The position numbers and the translations under genes were made by a program. This document shows positions 29,275 to 39,544 of a stretch of 64,000 nucleotides of DNA, piece by piece. The DNA is taken from contig NZ_JACIIU010000002.1 in NCBI RefSeq assembly GCF_014205685.1, positions 186,001 to 250,000 of the forward strand, read 5' to 3'. Source of the stretch: Paenochrobactrum gallinarii. GTDB lineage: Bacteria; Pseudomonadota; Alphaproteobacteria; Rhizobiales; Rhizobiaceae. Position 1 is the first letter of the stretch, and each line of letters opens with the position of its first letter. The notes below the pieces were generated by a model. It did not search any database. It was not told the origin of the DNA and was given only the letters and a program-made list of their open reading frames with translations.

Positions 29275-29853
29275 ATGGACGTTATTCTCCTGGAACGTAT
29301 TGCCCGCCTCGGCCAGATGGGCGACACTGTAAAAGTTAAAGACGGCTTCGCCCGTAACTTCCTTCTCCCACAGGGCAAAGCTCTGCGTGCGAACGAAGCA
29401 AACCTGAAGAAGTTCGAAGGCCAGCGCGCTCAGCTCGAAGCACAGAACCTGGAACGTAAAAACGAAGCTCAGGCAGTTGCAGACAAGCTCGAAGGCAACA
29501 GCTTTGTTGTTGTTCGTTCAGCTGGTGAAACCGGTCAGCTTTATGGTTCAGTTTCAACCCGTGATATCGCTGACATCATCACAGAAGCGGGCTTCTCACT
29601 GCACCGCAACCAGGTTGAACTCAACAACCCGATCAAAACCATTGGCCTTCACAATGTTTTGATCGTGCTTCATCCAGAAGTAGAAGTCACTGTTGCTGTT
29701 AACGTTGCTCGTTCTGCTGAAGAAGCTGAGCGTCAGGAAAAAGGCGAAGACCTGACTTCAATCGAAGCCATCTATGGCATTGAAGAAGAGCCTTTATCTG
29801 AAGAAATCGACGAAGAAGAATTCGACGGTTCAGACGAAGAAGAACAGGCTTAA
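29275..29853 (+). CDS. rplI: 50S ribosomal protein L9
   Basis: L9 is an elongated protein at the base of the L1 stalk. It has the N-terminal domain [17 protein letters not shown] and [18 protein letters not shown], a long connecting helix (about 42-75), and a C-terminal domain ending near residue 150. A further 40 residues are strongly acidic ([14 protein letters not shown]), an extension normal for Rhizobiales L9 and absent in E. coli. An AAAGGA ribosome binding site is present. Confidence 0.97.
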   Translation: MDVILLERIARLGQMGDTVKVKDGFARNFLLPQGKALRANEANLKKFEGQRAQLEAQNLERKNEAQAVADKLEGNSFVVVRSAGETGQLYGSVSTRDIADIITEAGFSLHRNQVELNNPIKTIGLHNVLIVLHPEVEVTVAVNVARSAEEAERQEKGEDLTSIEAIYGIEEEPLSEEIDEEEFDGSDEEEQA

Positions 29854-29896
29854 TTGCTTCAGAACTCGGGCTCGTTCCTGATGTTTTTTAAGTAAA

Positions 29897-29931
29897 AAGA
29901 AAGTGCCCGGCAGAAATGTCGGGCATTTTCT
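29897..29931 (+). terminator. Terminator after rplI
   Basis: GAAAGTGCCCG and CGGGCATTTTC form a stem around CAGAAATGT-type loop sequence, followed by TCTTTT. It closes the rpsF-rpsR-DUF2232-rplI operon. Confidence 0.85.
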
Positions 29932-30078
29932 CTTTTCAGAACCAAAAAAGTGCTTATCCTGTGCAGCAGTAGCAGACTGTTTAAGGTGCAAGTGGGGCAA
30001 TCCGCAATCGCCCTGACACATGAAACACGCGGATCAGCACTACTTCATCCTCCAGTCCTTCTAAATGGGAGATTGGCG

Positions 30079-31392
30079 ATGAATGGACTTTTACATACGG
30101 TTTTGAAACGCATAGTCAAAACCGGCAATCTGTCGGTGACAGATTCTAAACTGATAACCAGCCGTTACGGTGACGGCAGCGGCGCACATATCCATATAAA
30201 ATTCAATACAGCACACGCTGAGCGAGCCATTGCCTTTGACCCTGAACTGAAACTCGGCCAGTGCTATATGGATGGCGAGCTGGATGTGGTTGAGGGGGAT
30301 ATTTACGGGCTCTTACAGCTTGTCTTTGAAAATACCGGCCCCACGGCCGCCACGCAACCATGGATGAAAGCACTATCCTTTGCGCGCCGTAGTCTGCGTC
30401 GTTTGCAACAGATGAACACCATCATGCGCTCGTCGCGAAACATCAAAAGCCACTATGATCTTTCAGGTGCGCTTTATGATTTGTTTCTTGATCCCGACAA
30501 GCAATATTCCTGCGCTTATTTTGAAACACCTGAAGCAACACTGGCCGAAGCACAACTTGCCAAAAAACGTCACATCGCTGCCAAGCTTCTGATTAATGAA
30601 GGCGACAAACTGCTGGATATCGGCTGCGGCTGGGGCGGGCTTGGCCTTTATATGGCAAAATTCCTTAAAGCCGATGTCACGGGAGTTACGCTTTCAGAAG
30701 AACAGCATGCGATTGCCAATCAGCGGGCAGCACAGGATAATTTAAGCCATAGCGCCAAGTTTGAACTCAAAGACTACCGCCATTTAACCGATAGCTATGA
30801 CCGGATCAGTTCTGTCGGCATGTTCGAGCATGTGGGCGTGGGGCATTTTGCCGAATATTTCCAACACGTGGCGCGACTGCTCAAAAAAGACGGTGTATTT
30901 TTATTGCACTCCATCGGCCGCAGTGACGGCCCAGGCGTAACTAACCCTTTTATTCGCCATCATATTTTTCCAGGCGGCTATATCCCTGCTCTTTCAGAAG
31001 TTCTGCCTCATATTGAAAAAGCAGGATTGATTGTCACCGACATTGAAATTCTGCGTTTGCATTATGCTGAAACGCTCAAAGCATGGCGTGAAGCCTTTAT
31101 GGCGCGGCGCGATGAAGCCAAAGCGCTTTATGATGAGCGGTTTTGCAGAATGTGGGAATTTTATCTGGCCGGTTCCGAAAGTGCTTTCCGCTGGCAGGAT
31201 ATGATGGTCTTTCATATTCAAATTGCCCATCGGCAAGAATCGGTGCCTCTCACCCGCAATTATATTGAAGCAGAAGAAAAGCGGTTACGTCGGCTTGATA
31301 GTAAGCGCGCAAGCGCTAATACTGAAAACCGCAATCATGCATTCACACAGAATGAGCGGAAGTTGTCACATACCCCCTGTGAATCAGTGTGA
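30079..31392 (+). CDS. Cyclopropane-fatty-acyl-phospholipid synthase family methyltransferase
   Basis: The protein uses SAM to modify unsaturated acyl chains of membrane phospholipids (CFA/CMAS family). The N-terminal domain (about residues 1-110) is followed by the methyltransferase core with LDIGCGWGGLGLYMA (SAM loop), VTLSEEQHAIAN, SVGMFEHVG and FIRHHIFPGGYIP. Length 437 fits the rhizobial CFA-type group. The frame is open to 29950, but the ATG at 30079 has GGGAG upstream and a sensible start. Members can make cyclopropane or other methylated lipids, so I leave the symbol empty. Confidence 0.88.
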   Translation: MNGLLHTVLKRIVKTGNLSVTDSKLITSRYGDGSGAHIHIKFNTAHAERAIAFDPELKLGQCYMDGELDVVEGDIYGLLQLVFENTGPTAATQPWMKALSFARRSLRRLQQMNTIMRSSRNIKSHYDLSGALYDLFLDPDKQYSCAYFETPEATLAEAQLAKKRHIAAKLLINEGDKLLDIGCGWGGLGLYMAKFLKADVTGVTLSEEQHAIANQRAAQDNLSHSAKFELKDYRHLTDSYDRISSVGMFEHVGVGHFAEYFQHVARLLKKDGVFLLHSIGRSDGPGVTNPFIRHHIFPGGYIPALSEVLPHIEKAGLIVTDIEILRLHYAETLKAWREAFMARRDEAKALYDERFCRMWEFYLAGSESAFRWQDMMVFHIQIAHRQESVPLTRNYIEAEEKRLRRLDSKRASANTENRNHAFTQNERKLSHTPCESV

Positions 31393-31501
31393 ATCATGCT
31401 ATCGCCTGTACCCTCATCACATCAGATGAGATACATATATTGGTAATCCGGTTGGCTCCGAGATTTTCAACCGGATTTTTCAAAATATAGGGCATGAGAT
31501 T

Positions 31502-33022
31502 ATGGCGGAAGCAACGGTACACAAACTAACCGAACCACGGGGCGATGGCCGCGATGGTCAAGGCGGGCTTTACCGTGAAACGCCAAACAATATTGAAGCT
31601 GAGCAGGCTCTTCTCGGCGCGATTTTGATTAATAATGATGCGTTTTATCGTGTTTCGGACTTTTTGAAGCCGACGCATTTTCATGAACCTCTGCACAAAC
31701 GTATTTATGAAATTACCAGCGATCTGATCCGTGTTGGCAAAATGGCTAATCCGGTGACGATGAAAACATTTCTTCCGGCAGAAGAAAAAGTCGGTGATCT
31801 GACCGTTTTCCAATATGTGCTGCGCCTTGCCGCTGAGGCGGTGACCGTTATTAACGCCGAAGATTATGGCCGCGCGATTTACGATCTGGCTACTCGCCGC
31901 TCGCTCATCAATATTGGTGAGGAAATGGTCAATGTCGCTTATGATGCGCCTGTTGATATGGCACCGCAAAGCCAGATTGAAGATGCCGAGCGCCGCCTCT
32001 TCGAACTGGCCGAAACCGGCCGGTATGACGGTGGTTTTCAGGCATTTAAAGATGCTGTTACCACAGCTGTCGATATGGCTAACCAAGCTTTTATGCGTGA
32101 CGGACATTTGTCCGGTGTTTCAACCGGCATCCAGTCACTTGATGCGAAAATGGGTGGCTTACAGCCTTCCGACCTGATCATTCTGGCGGGGCGTCCGGGT
32201 ATGGGTAAAACCTCGCTTGCGACCAATATTGCCTTCAATATCGCCAATGCCTATGAGGGCGAACAGCAGGCAGACGGCAGCATCAAAGCCTTAAATGGCG
32301 GTGTTGTCGGCTTCTTCTCGCTCGAAATGTCGGCAGAACAGCTGGCTACACGTATTATCTCCGAGCAGACGGAAGTATCGTCCTCCAAAATCCGCCGTGG
32401 TGATATTACCGAAACCGACTTTGAAAAACTGGTTGCTTGTTCGCAAGTGATGCAGAAAATTCCGCTTTATATTGACCAGACGGGTGGTATCTCTATTGCC
32501 CAGCTCGCTGCACGTGCGCGCCGTTTGAAGCGCCAGCGCGGCCTTGATGTTCTGGTGATCGACTACGTCCAGCTGATGACTGGTTCTTCAAAAGCATCCG
32601 CACAAAACCGCGTGCAGGAAATTACCGAAATCACCACTGGTCTGAAAGCCTTGGGCAAAGAGCTGAACGTGCCTATTATCGCGCTCTCACAGCTTTCCCG
32701 TCAGGTGGAAAGTCGCGATGACAAACGCCCGCAACTTTCTGACTTGCGTGAATCGGGTTCGATTGAGCAGGATGCGGACGTTGTGCTCTTCGTTTTCCGT
32801 GAAGAATATTATGTCAAAAACCTTGAACCGCGTGATGAATTCGATCCGAAACATGACGAATGGAAAATGCAGTTTGAAAAGGTCAAAGGCACTGCTGACG
32901 TGATTATTGCTAAGCAGCGTCACGGGCCGACCGGTACTGTTAAACTCGCCTTCCAGTCAGAATTTACCCGCTTTGCGGATCTGGCCGAAGGGTCCTATGT
33001 GCCTGAGCAATATGACGAATAG
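31502..33022 (+). CDS. dnaB: Replicative DNA helicase
   Basis: DnaB is the hexameric helicase of the replication fork. The N-terminal primase-interacting domain (PNNIEAEQALLGAILINNDA) is followed by the RecA-like motor: Walker A GRPGMGKTSLA near residue 230, GFFSLEMSAEQLATR, Walker B VLVIDYVQLM and LSQLSRQVESR. Length 506 and no intein. radA begins 49 bp later; many other Rhizobiales carry an alanine racemase gene between dnaB and radA, which is absent here. Confidence 0.97.
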   Translation: MAEATVHKLTEPRGDGRDGQGGLYRETPNNIEAEQALLGAILINNDAFYRVSDFLKPTHFHEPLHKRIYEITSDLIRVGKMANPVTMKTFLPAEEKVGDLTVFQYVLRLAAEAVTVINAEDYGRAIYDLATRRSLINIGEEMVNVAYDAPVDMAPQSQIEDAERRLFELAETGRYDGGFQAFKDAVTTAVDMANQAFMRDGHLSGVSTGIQSLDAKMGGLQPSDLIILAGRPGMGKTSLATNIAFNIANAYEGEQQADGSIKALNGGVVGFFSLEMSAEQLATRIISEQTEVSSSKIRRGDITETDFEKLVACSQVMQKIPLYIDQTGGISIAQLAARARRLKRQRGLDVLVIDYVQLMTGSSKASAQNRVQEITEITTGLKALGKELNVPIIALSQLSRQVESRDDKRPQLSDLRESGSIEQDADVVLFVFREEYYVKNLEPRDEFDPKHDEWKMQFEKVKGTADVIIAKQRHGPTGTVKLAFQSEFTRFADLAEGSYVPEQYDE

Positions 33023-33071
33023 GTACAAAATGCCAATGCCAGCACAGGTATTCTCTCAAAAGGTATAGTTG

Positions 33072-34469
33072 ATGGCCAAAGCCCGAGTGCAGTTTATCTG
33101 CCAAAACTGCGGCACCGTGCATACGCGCTGGGCCGGAAAATGCGACAGTTGCGGCGAGTGGAACACACTCGTGGAAGAAGGCACCAATAGTGGCATCGGC
33201 AGCGGCCCATCATCTTTGCGCAGTGCCCGCAAGGGCCGCGCCGTCACCCTCACCTCGCTTGACGGTGAGATTGAAGATGCACCGCGCATTTCCTCCGGCA
33301 TTGCCGAGCTTGACCGCGCCACCGGCGGCGGTTTTGTGCGCGGCTCCGCACTTCTGATCGGCGGCGATCCGGGCATTGGCAAATCCACCCTTTTGACCCA
33401 GGCCGCAGCAGCCCTTGCCAATCAGGGACATCGCATTGTCTATGTTTCGGGTGAAGAAGCGGTTGCACAAATTCGCTTGCGCGCCCAGCGTTTAGGCGTT
33501 GCCTCCTCACCTGTGGAACTGGCAGCCGAGACCAATGTCGAAGATATTCTGGCAACCATTGCCGGTAATAAGCGCCCTGATCTGGTGATTATCGATTCCA
33601 TCCAGACCCTTTGGACTGATTTGGCCGATAGTGCGCCCGGAACCGTGACGCAGGTGCGCTCCTCTGCACAAGCGATGATCCGCTATGCCAAGCAGACAGG
33701 TGCAGCGGTGGTGCTTGTCGGCCATGTCACCAAAGAAGGTCAGATTGCCGGCCCGCGCGTGGTTGAACATATGGTGGACGGCGTTCTTTATTTTGAAGGT
33801 GAAGGCGGCCATCATTACCGAATTCTTCGTACCGTCAAAAACCGTTTTGGCCCAACCGACGAAATCGGCGTTTTTGAAATGTCCGATAAGGGTTTGCGCG
33901 AAGTTGCCAATCCGTCCGAATTATTTTTGGGCGAACGCAATGAAAAATCCCCGGGAGCGGCCGTTTTTGCCGGCATGGAAGGAACGCGTCCTGTATTGGT
34001 AGAAATTCAGGCACTAGTTGCCCCGTCCAGCCTTGGTACACCGCGCCGCGCGGTGGTTGGCTGGGACGGCAGCCGCCTTTCAATGATTCTAGCCGTACTT
34101 GAATCCCATTGCGGTGTGCGCTTCGGCCAGCATGATGTTTATCTCAATGTGGCCGGTGGTTATCGTATTTCGGAGCCTGCCGCCGATTTAGCAGTGGCTG
34201 CAGCACTTGTTTCCTCTATTGCAGCTATTGCCCTTCCCGCCGATAGCGTTTATTTCGGCGAGATCAGTCTTTCTGGCGCTATTCGTCCGGTGTCTCATGC
34301 CGTGCAGCGCCTGAAGGAAGCAGAGAAACTTGGTTTCAGGCATGCAGTCGTACCCGGTGGCAGTAGCGAGTTGTGGAAAAACGCCCAATTCCGCTTAACC
34401 GAAAAGGTTGCGCTGACCGACATGGTTGTCGATATTGCCGCCTCTGGCCAAGCACAGAAGAACGGTTAA
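33072..34469 (+). CDS. radA: DNA repair protein RadA
   Basis: RadA is a RecA-like branch-migration motor for recombination intermediates. It has an N-terminal zinc finger (CQNCG ... CDSCGEW), Walker A GGDPGIGKSTL near residue 95, the RadA-specific KNRFG motif (VKNRFGPTDEIGVFEM) near 255, and a Lon-protease-like C-terminal domain (about 290-460). Length 465. I use the ATG at 33072 (MAKARVQFIC); a TTG at 33069 would add one residue. Confidence 0.96.
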   Translation: MAKARVQFICQNCGTVHTRWAGKCDSCGEWNTLVEEGTNSGIGSGPSSLRSARKGRAVTLTSLDGEIEDAPRISSGIAELDRATGGGFVRGSALLIGGDPGIGKSTLLTQAAAALANQGHRIVYVSGEEAVAQIRLRAQRLGVASSPVELAAETNVEDILATIAGNKRPDLVIIDSIQTLWTDLADSAPGTVTQVRSSAQAMIRYAKQTGAAVVLVGHVTKEGQIAGPRVVEHMVDGVLYFEGEGGHHYRILRTVKNRFGPTDEIGVFEMSDKGLREVANPSELFLGERNEKSPGAAVFAGMEGTRPVLVEIQALVAPSSLGTPRRAVVGWDGSRLSMILAVLESHCGVRFGQHDVYLNVAGGYRISEPAADLAVAAALVSSIAAIALPADSVYFGEISLSGAIRPVSHAVQRLKEAEKLGFRHAVVPGGSSELWKNAQFRLTEKVALTDMVVDIAASGQAQKNG

Positions 34470-34565
34470 AAACTGGGTGCATAAGTCACCCGACACAGGA
34501 AAGCTGACTTGCAAAACGCCGCAGGCATGCAAGGATAGAGTTTAAGTAGATTAAGGACAGGCCGA

Positions 34566-35141
34566 ATGCCAATCACCCTTCTTGATGGAATTCTTATTGG
34601 GATAACGCTCGTATCCGCGGTTTTGGCGATGGTACGGGGTTTTTCACGAGAAGTGCTTTCGGTCGCTTCGTGGGCAGCAGCAGCTGCTGCCGCTTATATC
34701 TTCTACCCGCAGGTGATCCCGTTCATCCAGCCATATGTCACCAGTGACACATTGGCGAAAATTGCAGCTTTGGCAGCGGTTTTCCTAGTGGCGCTGATCA
34801 TTGTTTCCATCATCACCATGAAAATTGCTGATTTCATCATCGACAGCCGTATTGGTGCGCTTGACCGCACATTGGGCTTTTTGTTTGGTGCAGCACGCGG
34901 CCTGTTGCTGATGGTTGTCGCCATGTTGTTCTTCAACTGGCTCGTCACATCCGACCAGCCGGCATGGGTTGCCAATGCCAAATCCAAAGCACTTCTTGAT
35001 AATTTAGGCGAGAAACTGGTTGAACTGCTCCCAGCTGATCCGGACACCAGCTTTATCGACAAGCTGAAACCAAACAATGCAGAACCGGCAGGCAATGATC
35101 AAAACGCTGCCCCTGCGCCTGAAGCAGAAACTGCGCAATAA
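34566..35141 (+). CDS. CvpA family membrane protein
   Basis: Four membrane helices fill residues 1 to about 125 (LLDGILIGITLVSAVLAMVR at the start; the GFSREVLSVASW stretch and the RTLGFLFGAARGLLLM segment are family marks). A soluble Ala/Pro/Glu-rich tail follows. CvpA was named for colicin V production in E. coli and affects envelope integrity; its activity is unknown. It sits just before purF, as in E. coli and most proteobacteria, but here a terminator lies between them. Confidence 0.9.
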   Translation: MPITLLDGILIGITLVSAVLAMVRGFSREVLSVASWAAAAAAAYIFYPQVIPFIQPYVTSDTLAKIAALAAVFLVALIIVSIITMKIADFIIDSRIGALDRTLGFLFGAARGLLLMVVAMLFFNWLVTSDQPAWVANAKSKALLDNLGEKLVELLPADPDTSFIDKLKPNNAEPAGNDQNAAPAPEAETAQ

Positions 35142-35156
35142 ACAGCTCAATTCCAA

Positions 35157-35192
35157 AAAAAAGCCATGGAAATCACTTTCTGTGGCTTTTTT
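35157..35192 (+). terminator. Terminator after cvpA
   Basis: AAAAAAGCCA and TGGCTTTTTT form a stem with a 16-base loop, 15 bp after the cvpA stop. purF therefore probably has its own promoter in the following 170 bp. Confidence 0.75.
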
Positions 35193-35359
35193 GCTTTTCC
35201 GCACTTTTAAGAACAAACCAGATATCAAATTGACCAGAAAACACTACCGGCTCCGCAGATTAAAAGCTTTTTGAGGCGGCAACTCTTTGCTTCCAATCAA
35301 AAGCTCTTATGTGATAGAGAGTGTTTTTAATTGCTTTGCAATCGAAAGGCCTTGCGGCA

Positions 35360-36850
35360 ATGACATACAATAATGCTGACAAAACTCCCCATATGGTGGA
35401 TGAAGATTCTTTACATGAAGAATGCGGTGTCTTTGGTATTCTAGGCCATAAGGATGCAGCTGCACTGACAGCGCTCGGCCTGCACGCCCTTCAGCATCGC
35501 GGACAAGAAGCGGCAGGTATTGTTACCTTCAATAATAATCGCTTTCATTCAGAGCGTCATATGGGACTGGTCGGCGATCATTTTACTGATCCTGCAACAT
35601 TGGCGCAGCTTCCGGGTGATCTGGCTATCGGCCATGTGCGCTACTCCACCACTGGCGAAACCATACTGCGCAATGTGCAGCCGCTTTTTGCCGAGCTGGA
35701 AGTGGGCGGTATTGCGATTGCACATAATGGTAATTTCACCAATGGTCTGACATTGCGCCGCCAGCTGATTGCAGCCGGTGCTATCTGCCAATCAACTTCC
35801 GACAGCGAAGTCGTGCTGCATCTTTTTGCACGTTCGCGCCATACTTCATCGATTGATCGCTTTGTTGATGCCATCCGTCAGGTTGAAGGCGGCTATGCCG
35901 TTCTCGCCATGACCCGCACCAAACTGATCGCCGCCCGTGATCCGGTCGGTATTCGCCCGCTGGTTATGGGGGAGCTTGATGGCAAGCCGATTTTCTGCTC
36001 CGAAACCTGTGCGCTCGATATTATCGGCGCGACTTTCGTGCGTGATGTTGAAAATGGTGAAGTGATTGTGTGTGAATTGCAGCCGGACGGCTCTATCACC
36101 ACCCAATCCATCAAACCGGAAAAGCCGCAGCCTGAACGTCTTTGCATGTTCGAATATGTTTACTTTGCCCGCCCTGATTCCGTTGTCGGTGGCCGTAATG
36201 TTTACAATGCACGCAAAAACATGGGCTTCAATCTGGCCAAAGAATCGCATGTTAATGCAGATGTGGTTGTGCCGGTTCCGGATGGCGGCACCCCTGCTGC
36301 TATCGGCTATGCACAGGCCAGCGGCATTCCCTTCGAGCTTGGCATTATCCGTAACCATTATGTCGGCCGTACCTTCATTGAGCCAACCCAGCAAATTCGT
36401 GCGCTAGGTGTGAAGCTCAAACATTCGGCTAATCGTGAGATTATTGAAGGCAAGCGCGTTATCCTCGTTGATGACTCGATTGTGCGCGGAACAACTTCCG
36501 TGAAAATTGTGCAGATGATCCGCGATGCAGGTGCAGCAGAGGTTCATATCCGCGTTGCCAGCCCGATGATTTTCTATCCGGACTTCTACGGTATCGACAC
36601 ACCGGATGCCGAAAAGCTGCTCGCTAACCAATATAACGATATGGATGCAATGTGCCGCTATATTGGTGCGGATTCGCTTGCATTCCTTTCGATCGACGGT
36701 CTTTACCGTGCTGTTGGCGGCGAACCGCGCAACAATGATCGTCCGCAATTTACTGACCACTATTTCACCGGAGACTATCCGACACGCCTGCTTGATCAGG
36801 ACAATGAGAGCAACATCCATAATTTATCACTACTGGCCAGCAACGGTTAA
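35360..36850 (+). CDS. purF: Amidophosphoribosyltransferase
   Basis: PurF makes phosphoribosylamine from PRPP and glutamine, the first step of purine synthesis. The start at 35360 (MTYNNADKTP) puts the nucleophile Cys of EECGVFGI at about residue 22, so a short propeptide must be removed, as in Bacillus-type enzymes. The Ntn glutaminase domain shows GLHALQHRGQEAAG and IAHNGNFTNG; the phosphoribosyltransferase domain has the PRPP motif VILVDDSIVRGTTS near residue 368. An upstream TTG at 35321 lacks a ribosome binding site. Confidence 0.96.
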   Translation: MTYNNADKTPHMVDEDSLHEECGVFGILGHKDAAALTALGLHALQHRGQEAAGIVTFNNNRFHSERHMGLVGDHFTDPATLAQLPGDLAIGHVRYSTTGETILRNVQPLFAELEVGGIAIAHNGNFTNGLTLRRQLIAAGAICQSTSDSEVVLHLFARSRHTSSIDRFVDAIRQVEGGYAVLAMTRTKLIAARDPVGIRPLVMGELDGKPIFCSETCALDIIGATFVRDVENGEVIVCELQPDGSITTQSIKPEKPQPERLCMFEYVYFARPDSVVGGRNVYNARKNMGFNLAKESHVNADVVVPVPDGGTPAAIGYAQASGIPFELGIIRNHYVGRTFIEPTQQIRALGVKLKHSANREIIEGKRVILVDDSIVRGTTSVKIVQMIRDAGAAEVHIRVASPMIFYPDFYGIDTPDAEKLLANQYNDMDAMCRYIGADSLAFLSIDGLYRAVGGEPRNNDRPQFTDHYFTGDYPTRLLDQDNESNIHNLSLLASNG

Positions 36851-36901
36851 AATGAACGGGTAAAACTAGCCAGTAATCTTCTAACATATGACAGGATTGG
36901 T

Positions 36902-37642
36902 ATGAGCATCGACCTTAATGGCCGTCTGGCTCTGGTGACGGGCGCTTCGCGCGGCATCGGATATTTCCTCGCACTGGAACTTGCAAAAGCTGGTGCACAT
37001 GTGATTGCAGTTGCCCGCACGGTGGGCGGGTTGGAAGAACTGGATGATGAAATCCGCAAGCACGGCGGCTCCGCGACGCTCGTACCACTTGATCTGACCG
37101 ATTTCCCTGCCCTTGACCGCTTGGGCGGCTCTATTCACGAGCGCTGGGGCAAGCTGGATATTATGGTTGCCAATGCCGGTGTACTTGGCACCATTTCACC
37201 TATCGGTCATGTCGAAGCCAAAACCTTTGAAAAGGTTATGAATATCAACGTCACCAGTACTTGGCGCCTCATCCGCTCAGTAGATCCGCTTTTGCGCGCC
37301 TCTGATGCCGGACGTGCCATTGTGCTGTCGTCAGGTGTTGCGCACACTGCACGCGCATTCTGGGGGCCTTATGCAGCTTCCAAGGCGGCTGTCGAGGTGA
37401 TGGCGCGTAGCTGGGCAGATGAAACCAAAAACAGTGCGCTGCGGGTCAACTCCGTTAACCCGGGCGCTACCCGCACTGCAATGCGCGCACAGGCCATGCC
37501 AGGTGAAGATCCTGACAGCCTGCCGCATCCCCATGATGTGGCCAAAAAGATTGTAGCGCTTGCCGATCCGGCTTTGACACTTACCGGCAAATTGTTTGAT
37601 GTGCCGAAAGATCGTTTCCTTGATTACCATCTGCCTGACTAA
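36902..37642 (+). CDS. SDR-family oxidoreductase
   Basis: This is a classical short-chain dehydrogenase: TGASRGIGYFLA cofactor loop near residue 14, NAGVLG near 91, the Ser-Tyr-Lys triad in VLSSGVAHTARA and YAASK, then VNSVNPGATRT. Substrate specificity cannot be read from the sequence. It follows purF by 51 bp, a position conserved in Brucella relatives, and ends in its own strong terminator. It is one of three SDRs in the window, with the others at 1-744 and fabG. Confidence 0.9.
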   Translation: MSIDLNGRLALVTGASRGIGYFLALELAKAGAHVIAVARTVGGLEELDDEIRKHGGSATLVPLDLTDFPALDRLGGSIHERWGKLDIMVANAGVLGTISPIGHVEAKTFEKVMNINVTSTWRLIRSVDPLLRASDAGRAIVLSSGVAHTARAFWGPYAASKAAVEVMARSWADETKNSALRVNSVNPGATRTAMRAQAMPGEDPDSLPHPHDVAKKIVALADPALTLTGKLFDVPKDRFLDYHLPD

Positions 37643-37701
37643 AGCCCCGTGTGCCATACTTGGCAAGCGAAGGTCGCTCTAACAGACGAATCAAACTCAA
37701 T

Positions 37702-37733
37702 AAAAAAGGCTCTGTTTTCACAGAGCCTTTTTT
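37702..37733. terminator. Bidirectional terminator between the SDR gene and pssA
   Basis: A 13-bp stem (A tract plus GGCTCTG/CAGAGCC plus T tract) with a TTTTCA loop lies between the convergent genes. Confidence 0.92.
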
Positions 37734-37747
37734 ATAAATGCATTCTT

Positions 37748-38635
37748 TTAAATGATACTGTCCGGATCATCTGTTGCGGCAGTTACACCGCCGCTGCATT
37801 TTGCCGATGCTTCACAACGGTTCCATGCAATCCAGCTTATCGGAATAATGAAGGTATAAGCGATAGCTGTCACGGTCAGGGTGTACCATGTGTAGCTTGT
37901 CAGCAAACCAACATAGATCACCACGCACAAAATAAGCGGTGCCACCAAATCACGCCGAATATAGCTGCCAGCCGTTTTGCCATTATAAACCGGCAAGCGG
38001 CTGACCAGCAAAAAAGCCACCAGAACAGTGAAGCCGGCCGCGATAAAGGCAAGGGTCTTAGTTGGAACCAACCCCAAAAAGCCTAAATAGACCGGCAGCA
38101 ACACCAACATAGCGCCCGCAGGTGCCGGAACACCGATAAAGTAATTATTCTGCCATTCAGGCCGGTTCGGGTCTTCTGTCATCACGTTGAAGCGCGCAAG
38201 ACGAAGACAACAGGCGATCGCATATAAAAGCGCTGCCGTCCAACCGAAAGAACGCGCCTGATCCAGCATGAAAGAATAAAGCACCAAGGCCGGAGCCACG
38301 CCGAAATTGACGATATCGGCAAGAGAATCCATCTGTGCGCCGAATTTGGAAGAGCCCTTCATCATCCGCGCAACGCGGCCGTCAAGACCATCCAGGAAGG
38401 CTGCAATCAACACCATCATCACGGCAAGTTCGAAACGGTTTTCAAACGCCAAACGAATACCGGTCAGCCCAGCGCAAATTGCCAGAACCGTGATGATATT
38501 CGGAATAATGATGCGTAGCGGAATTTGAGAAAGTCGGGGTCCCCGACTTTCTATAATGACGGTATCGGTCTGAGTGCTATTTTGTCCGGCTGATTTACCA
38601 GCACCGCGATCTGCTTCCGGAAACTCTGTTTCCAT
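37748..38635 (-). CDS. pssA: CDP-diacylglycerol-serine O-phosphatidyltransferase
   Basis: PssA makes phosphatidylserine from CDP-diacylglycerol and serine in the inner membrane. The CDP-alcohol phosphotransferase motif is complete (DGLDGRVAR, then FGAQMDSLAD, near residues 84-110), and about eight hydrophobic helices are present, as in the type II (Bacillus/rhizobial) integral enzymes. The first 40 residues form a polar N-terminal extension. It lies 5 bp downstream of psd, the next enzyme in the pathway, so both phosphatidylethanolamine steps are one unit. Confidence 0.94.
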   Translation of the reverse strand: METEFPEADRGAGKSAGQNSTQTDTVIIESRGPRLSQIPLRIIIPNIITVLAICAGLTGIRLAFENRFELAVMMVLIAAFLDGLDGRVARMMKGSSKFGAQMDSLADIVNFGVAPALVLYSFMLDQARSFGWTAALLYAIACCLRLARFNVMTEDPNRPEWQNNYFIGVPAPAGAMLVLLPVYLGFLGLVPTKTLAFIAAGFTVLVAFLLVSRLPVYNGKTAGSYIRRDLVAPLILCVVIYVGLLTSYTWYTLTVTAIAYTFIIPISWIAWNRCEASAKCSGGVTAATDDPDSII

Positions 38636-38640
38636 TTGAC

Positions 38641-39339
38641 TTAACCAATCCGTACTGTTGGTTCTGAATGGTCGGTGTCAAATTCAGCCAAGATTGTTTC
38701 ACCGGCAACAGCGGTTTGACCAACTGCTACGCGCGCCACTGCACCTTCAGGCAAATAAACATCCAGACGGGAACCGAAGCGAATCAAACCAAAGCGCTCA
38801 CCCACTGACAATGTGTCATCTTCGTTTGACCAGCAAACAATGCGGCGGGCGACAAGACCTGCAACCTGCACAACAGCCACTTTACCTTTCGGGCTATCGA
38901 TCAGAACACTGTTTCGCTCGTTTTCCGCGCTGGACTTGTCCAGCTCCGCATTTAAAAATTTGCCCGGACGATGAATGATTTTTTCAATCTGACCGCGCAC
39001 CGGCGCACGGTTGATATGCACAGAAAACACATTCATAAACACGGAAATGCGCATGCGCGGCTGATCACCCAGACCAAGTTCCGCAGGTGGCACATAAGGG
39101 CCGACAAAGGACACTTTACCATCGGCCGGACTAATAACCAGCCGGTCATCCATCGGCGTTACCCGTTCAGGGTCGCGATAGAAATAAATGCACCAGATGG
39201 TGAGAACCATACCCACCCAGAAAAGCGGATTCCACAGCCAGCCCAAGATCAGGGAGACAACGAAAAAACCAGCAATGAAGGGATATCCCTCACGGTGGAT
39301 AGGGACAAATGTATTTCGAATTGAATCGGCAAGGCTCAT
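38641..39339 (-). CDS. psd: Phosphatidylserine decarboxylase proenzyme
   Basis: Psd converts phosphatidylserine to phosphatidylethanolamine using a pyruvoyl group made by self-cleavage. The short 232-residue form with two N-terminal hydrophobic segments ([19 protein letters not shown]) is the PSD-A type. [15 protein letters not shown] near residue 98 is diagnostic, and the FGS of [15 protein letters not shown] near 188 is the expected cleavage site, giving the pyruvoyl end from Ser. pssA follows. Confidence 0.95.
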   Translation of the reverse strand: MSLADSIRNTFVPIHREGYPFIAGFFVVSLILGWLWNPLFWVGMVLTIWCIYFYRDPERVTPMDDRLVISPADGKVSFVGPYVPPAELGLGDQPRMRISVFMNVFSVHINRAPVRGQIEKIIHRPGKFLNAELDKSSAENERNSVLIDSPKGKVAVVQVAGLVARRIVCWSNEDDTLSVGERFGLIRFGSRLDVYLPEGAVARVAVGQTAVAGETILAEFDTDHSEPTVRIG

Positions 39340-39544
39340 CAGTTCATCCTCGAGTTTTGCAGATACTTACTGCATTCTGGCCAAAAACAAAACCATTTCG
39401 GCAGCTATTCACGTTTCGTGACATTCTTTCACATAAATGCAGCAATATTCGTGCATTTTGAACCATTTTTACTGAACATTATCCCCGTTCATGGTGCTTT
39501 TTTATAACTGCGCCCCTCACGCCCATGCAAATCAGAATAAAAAG

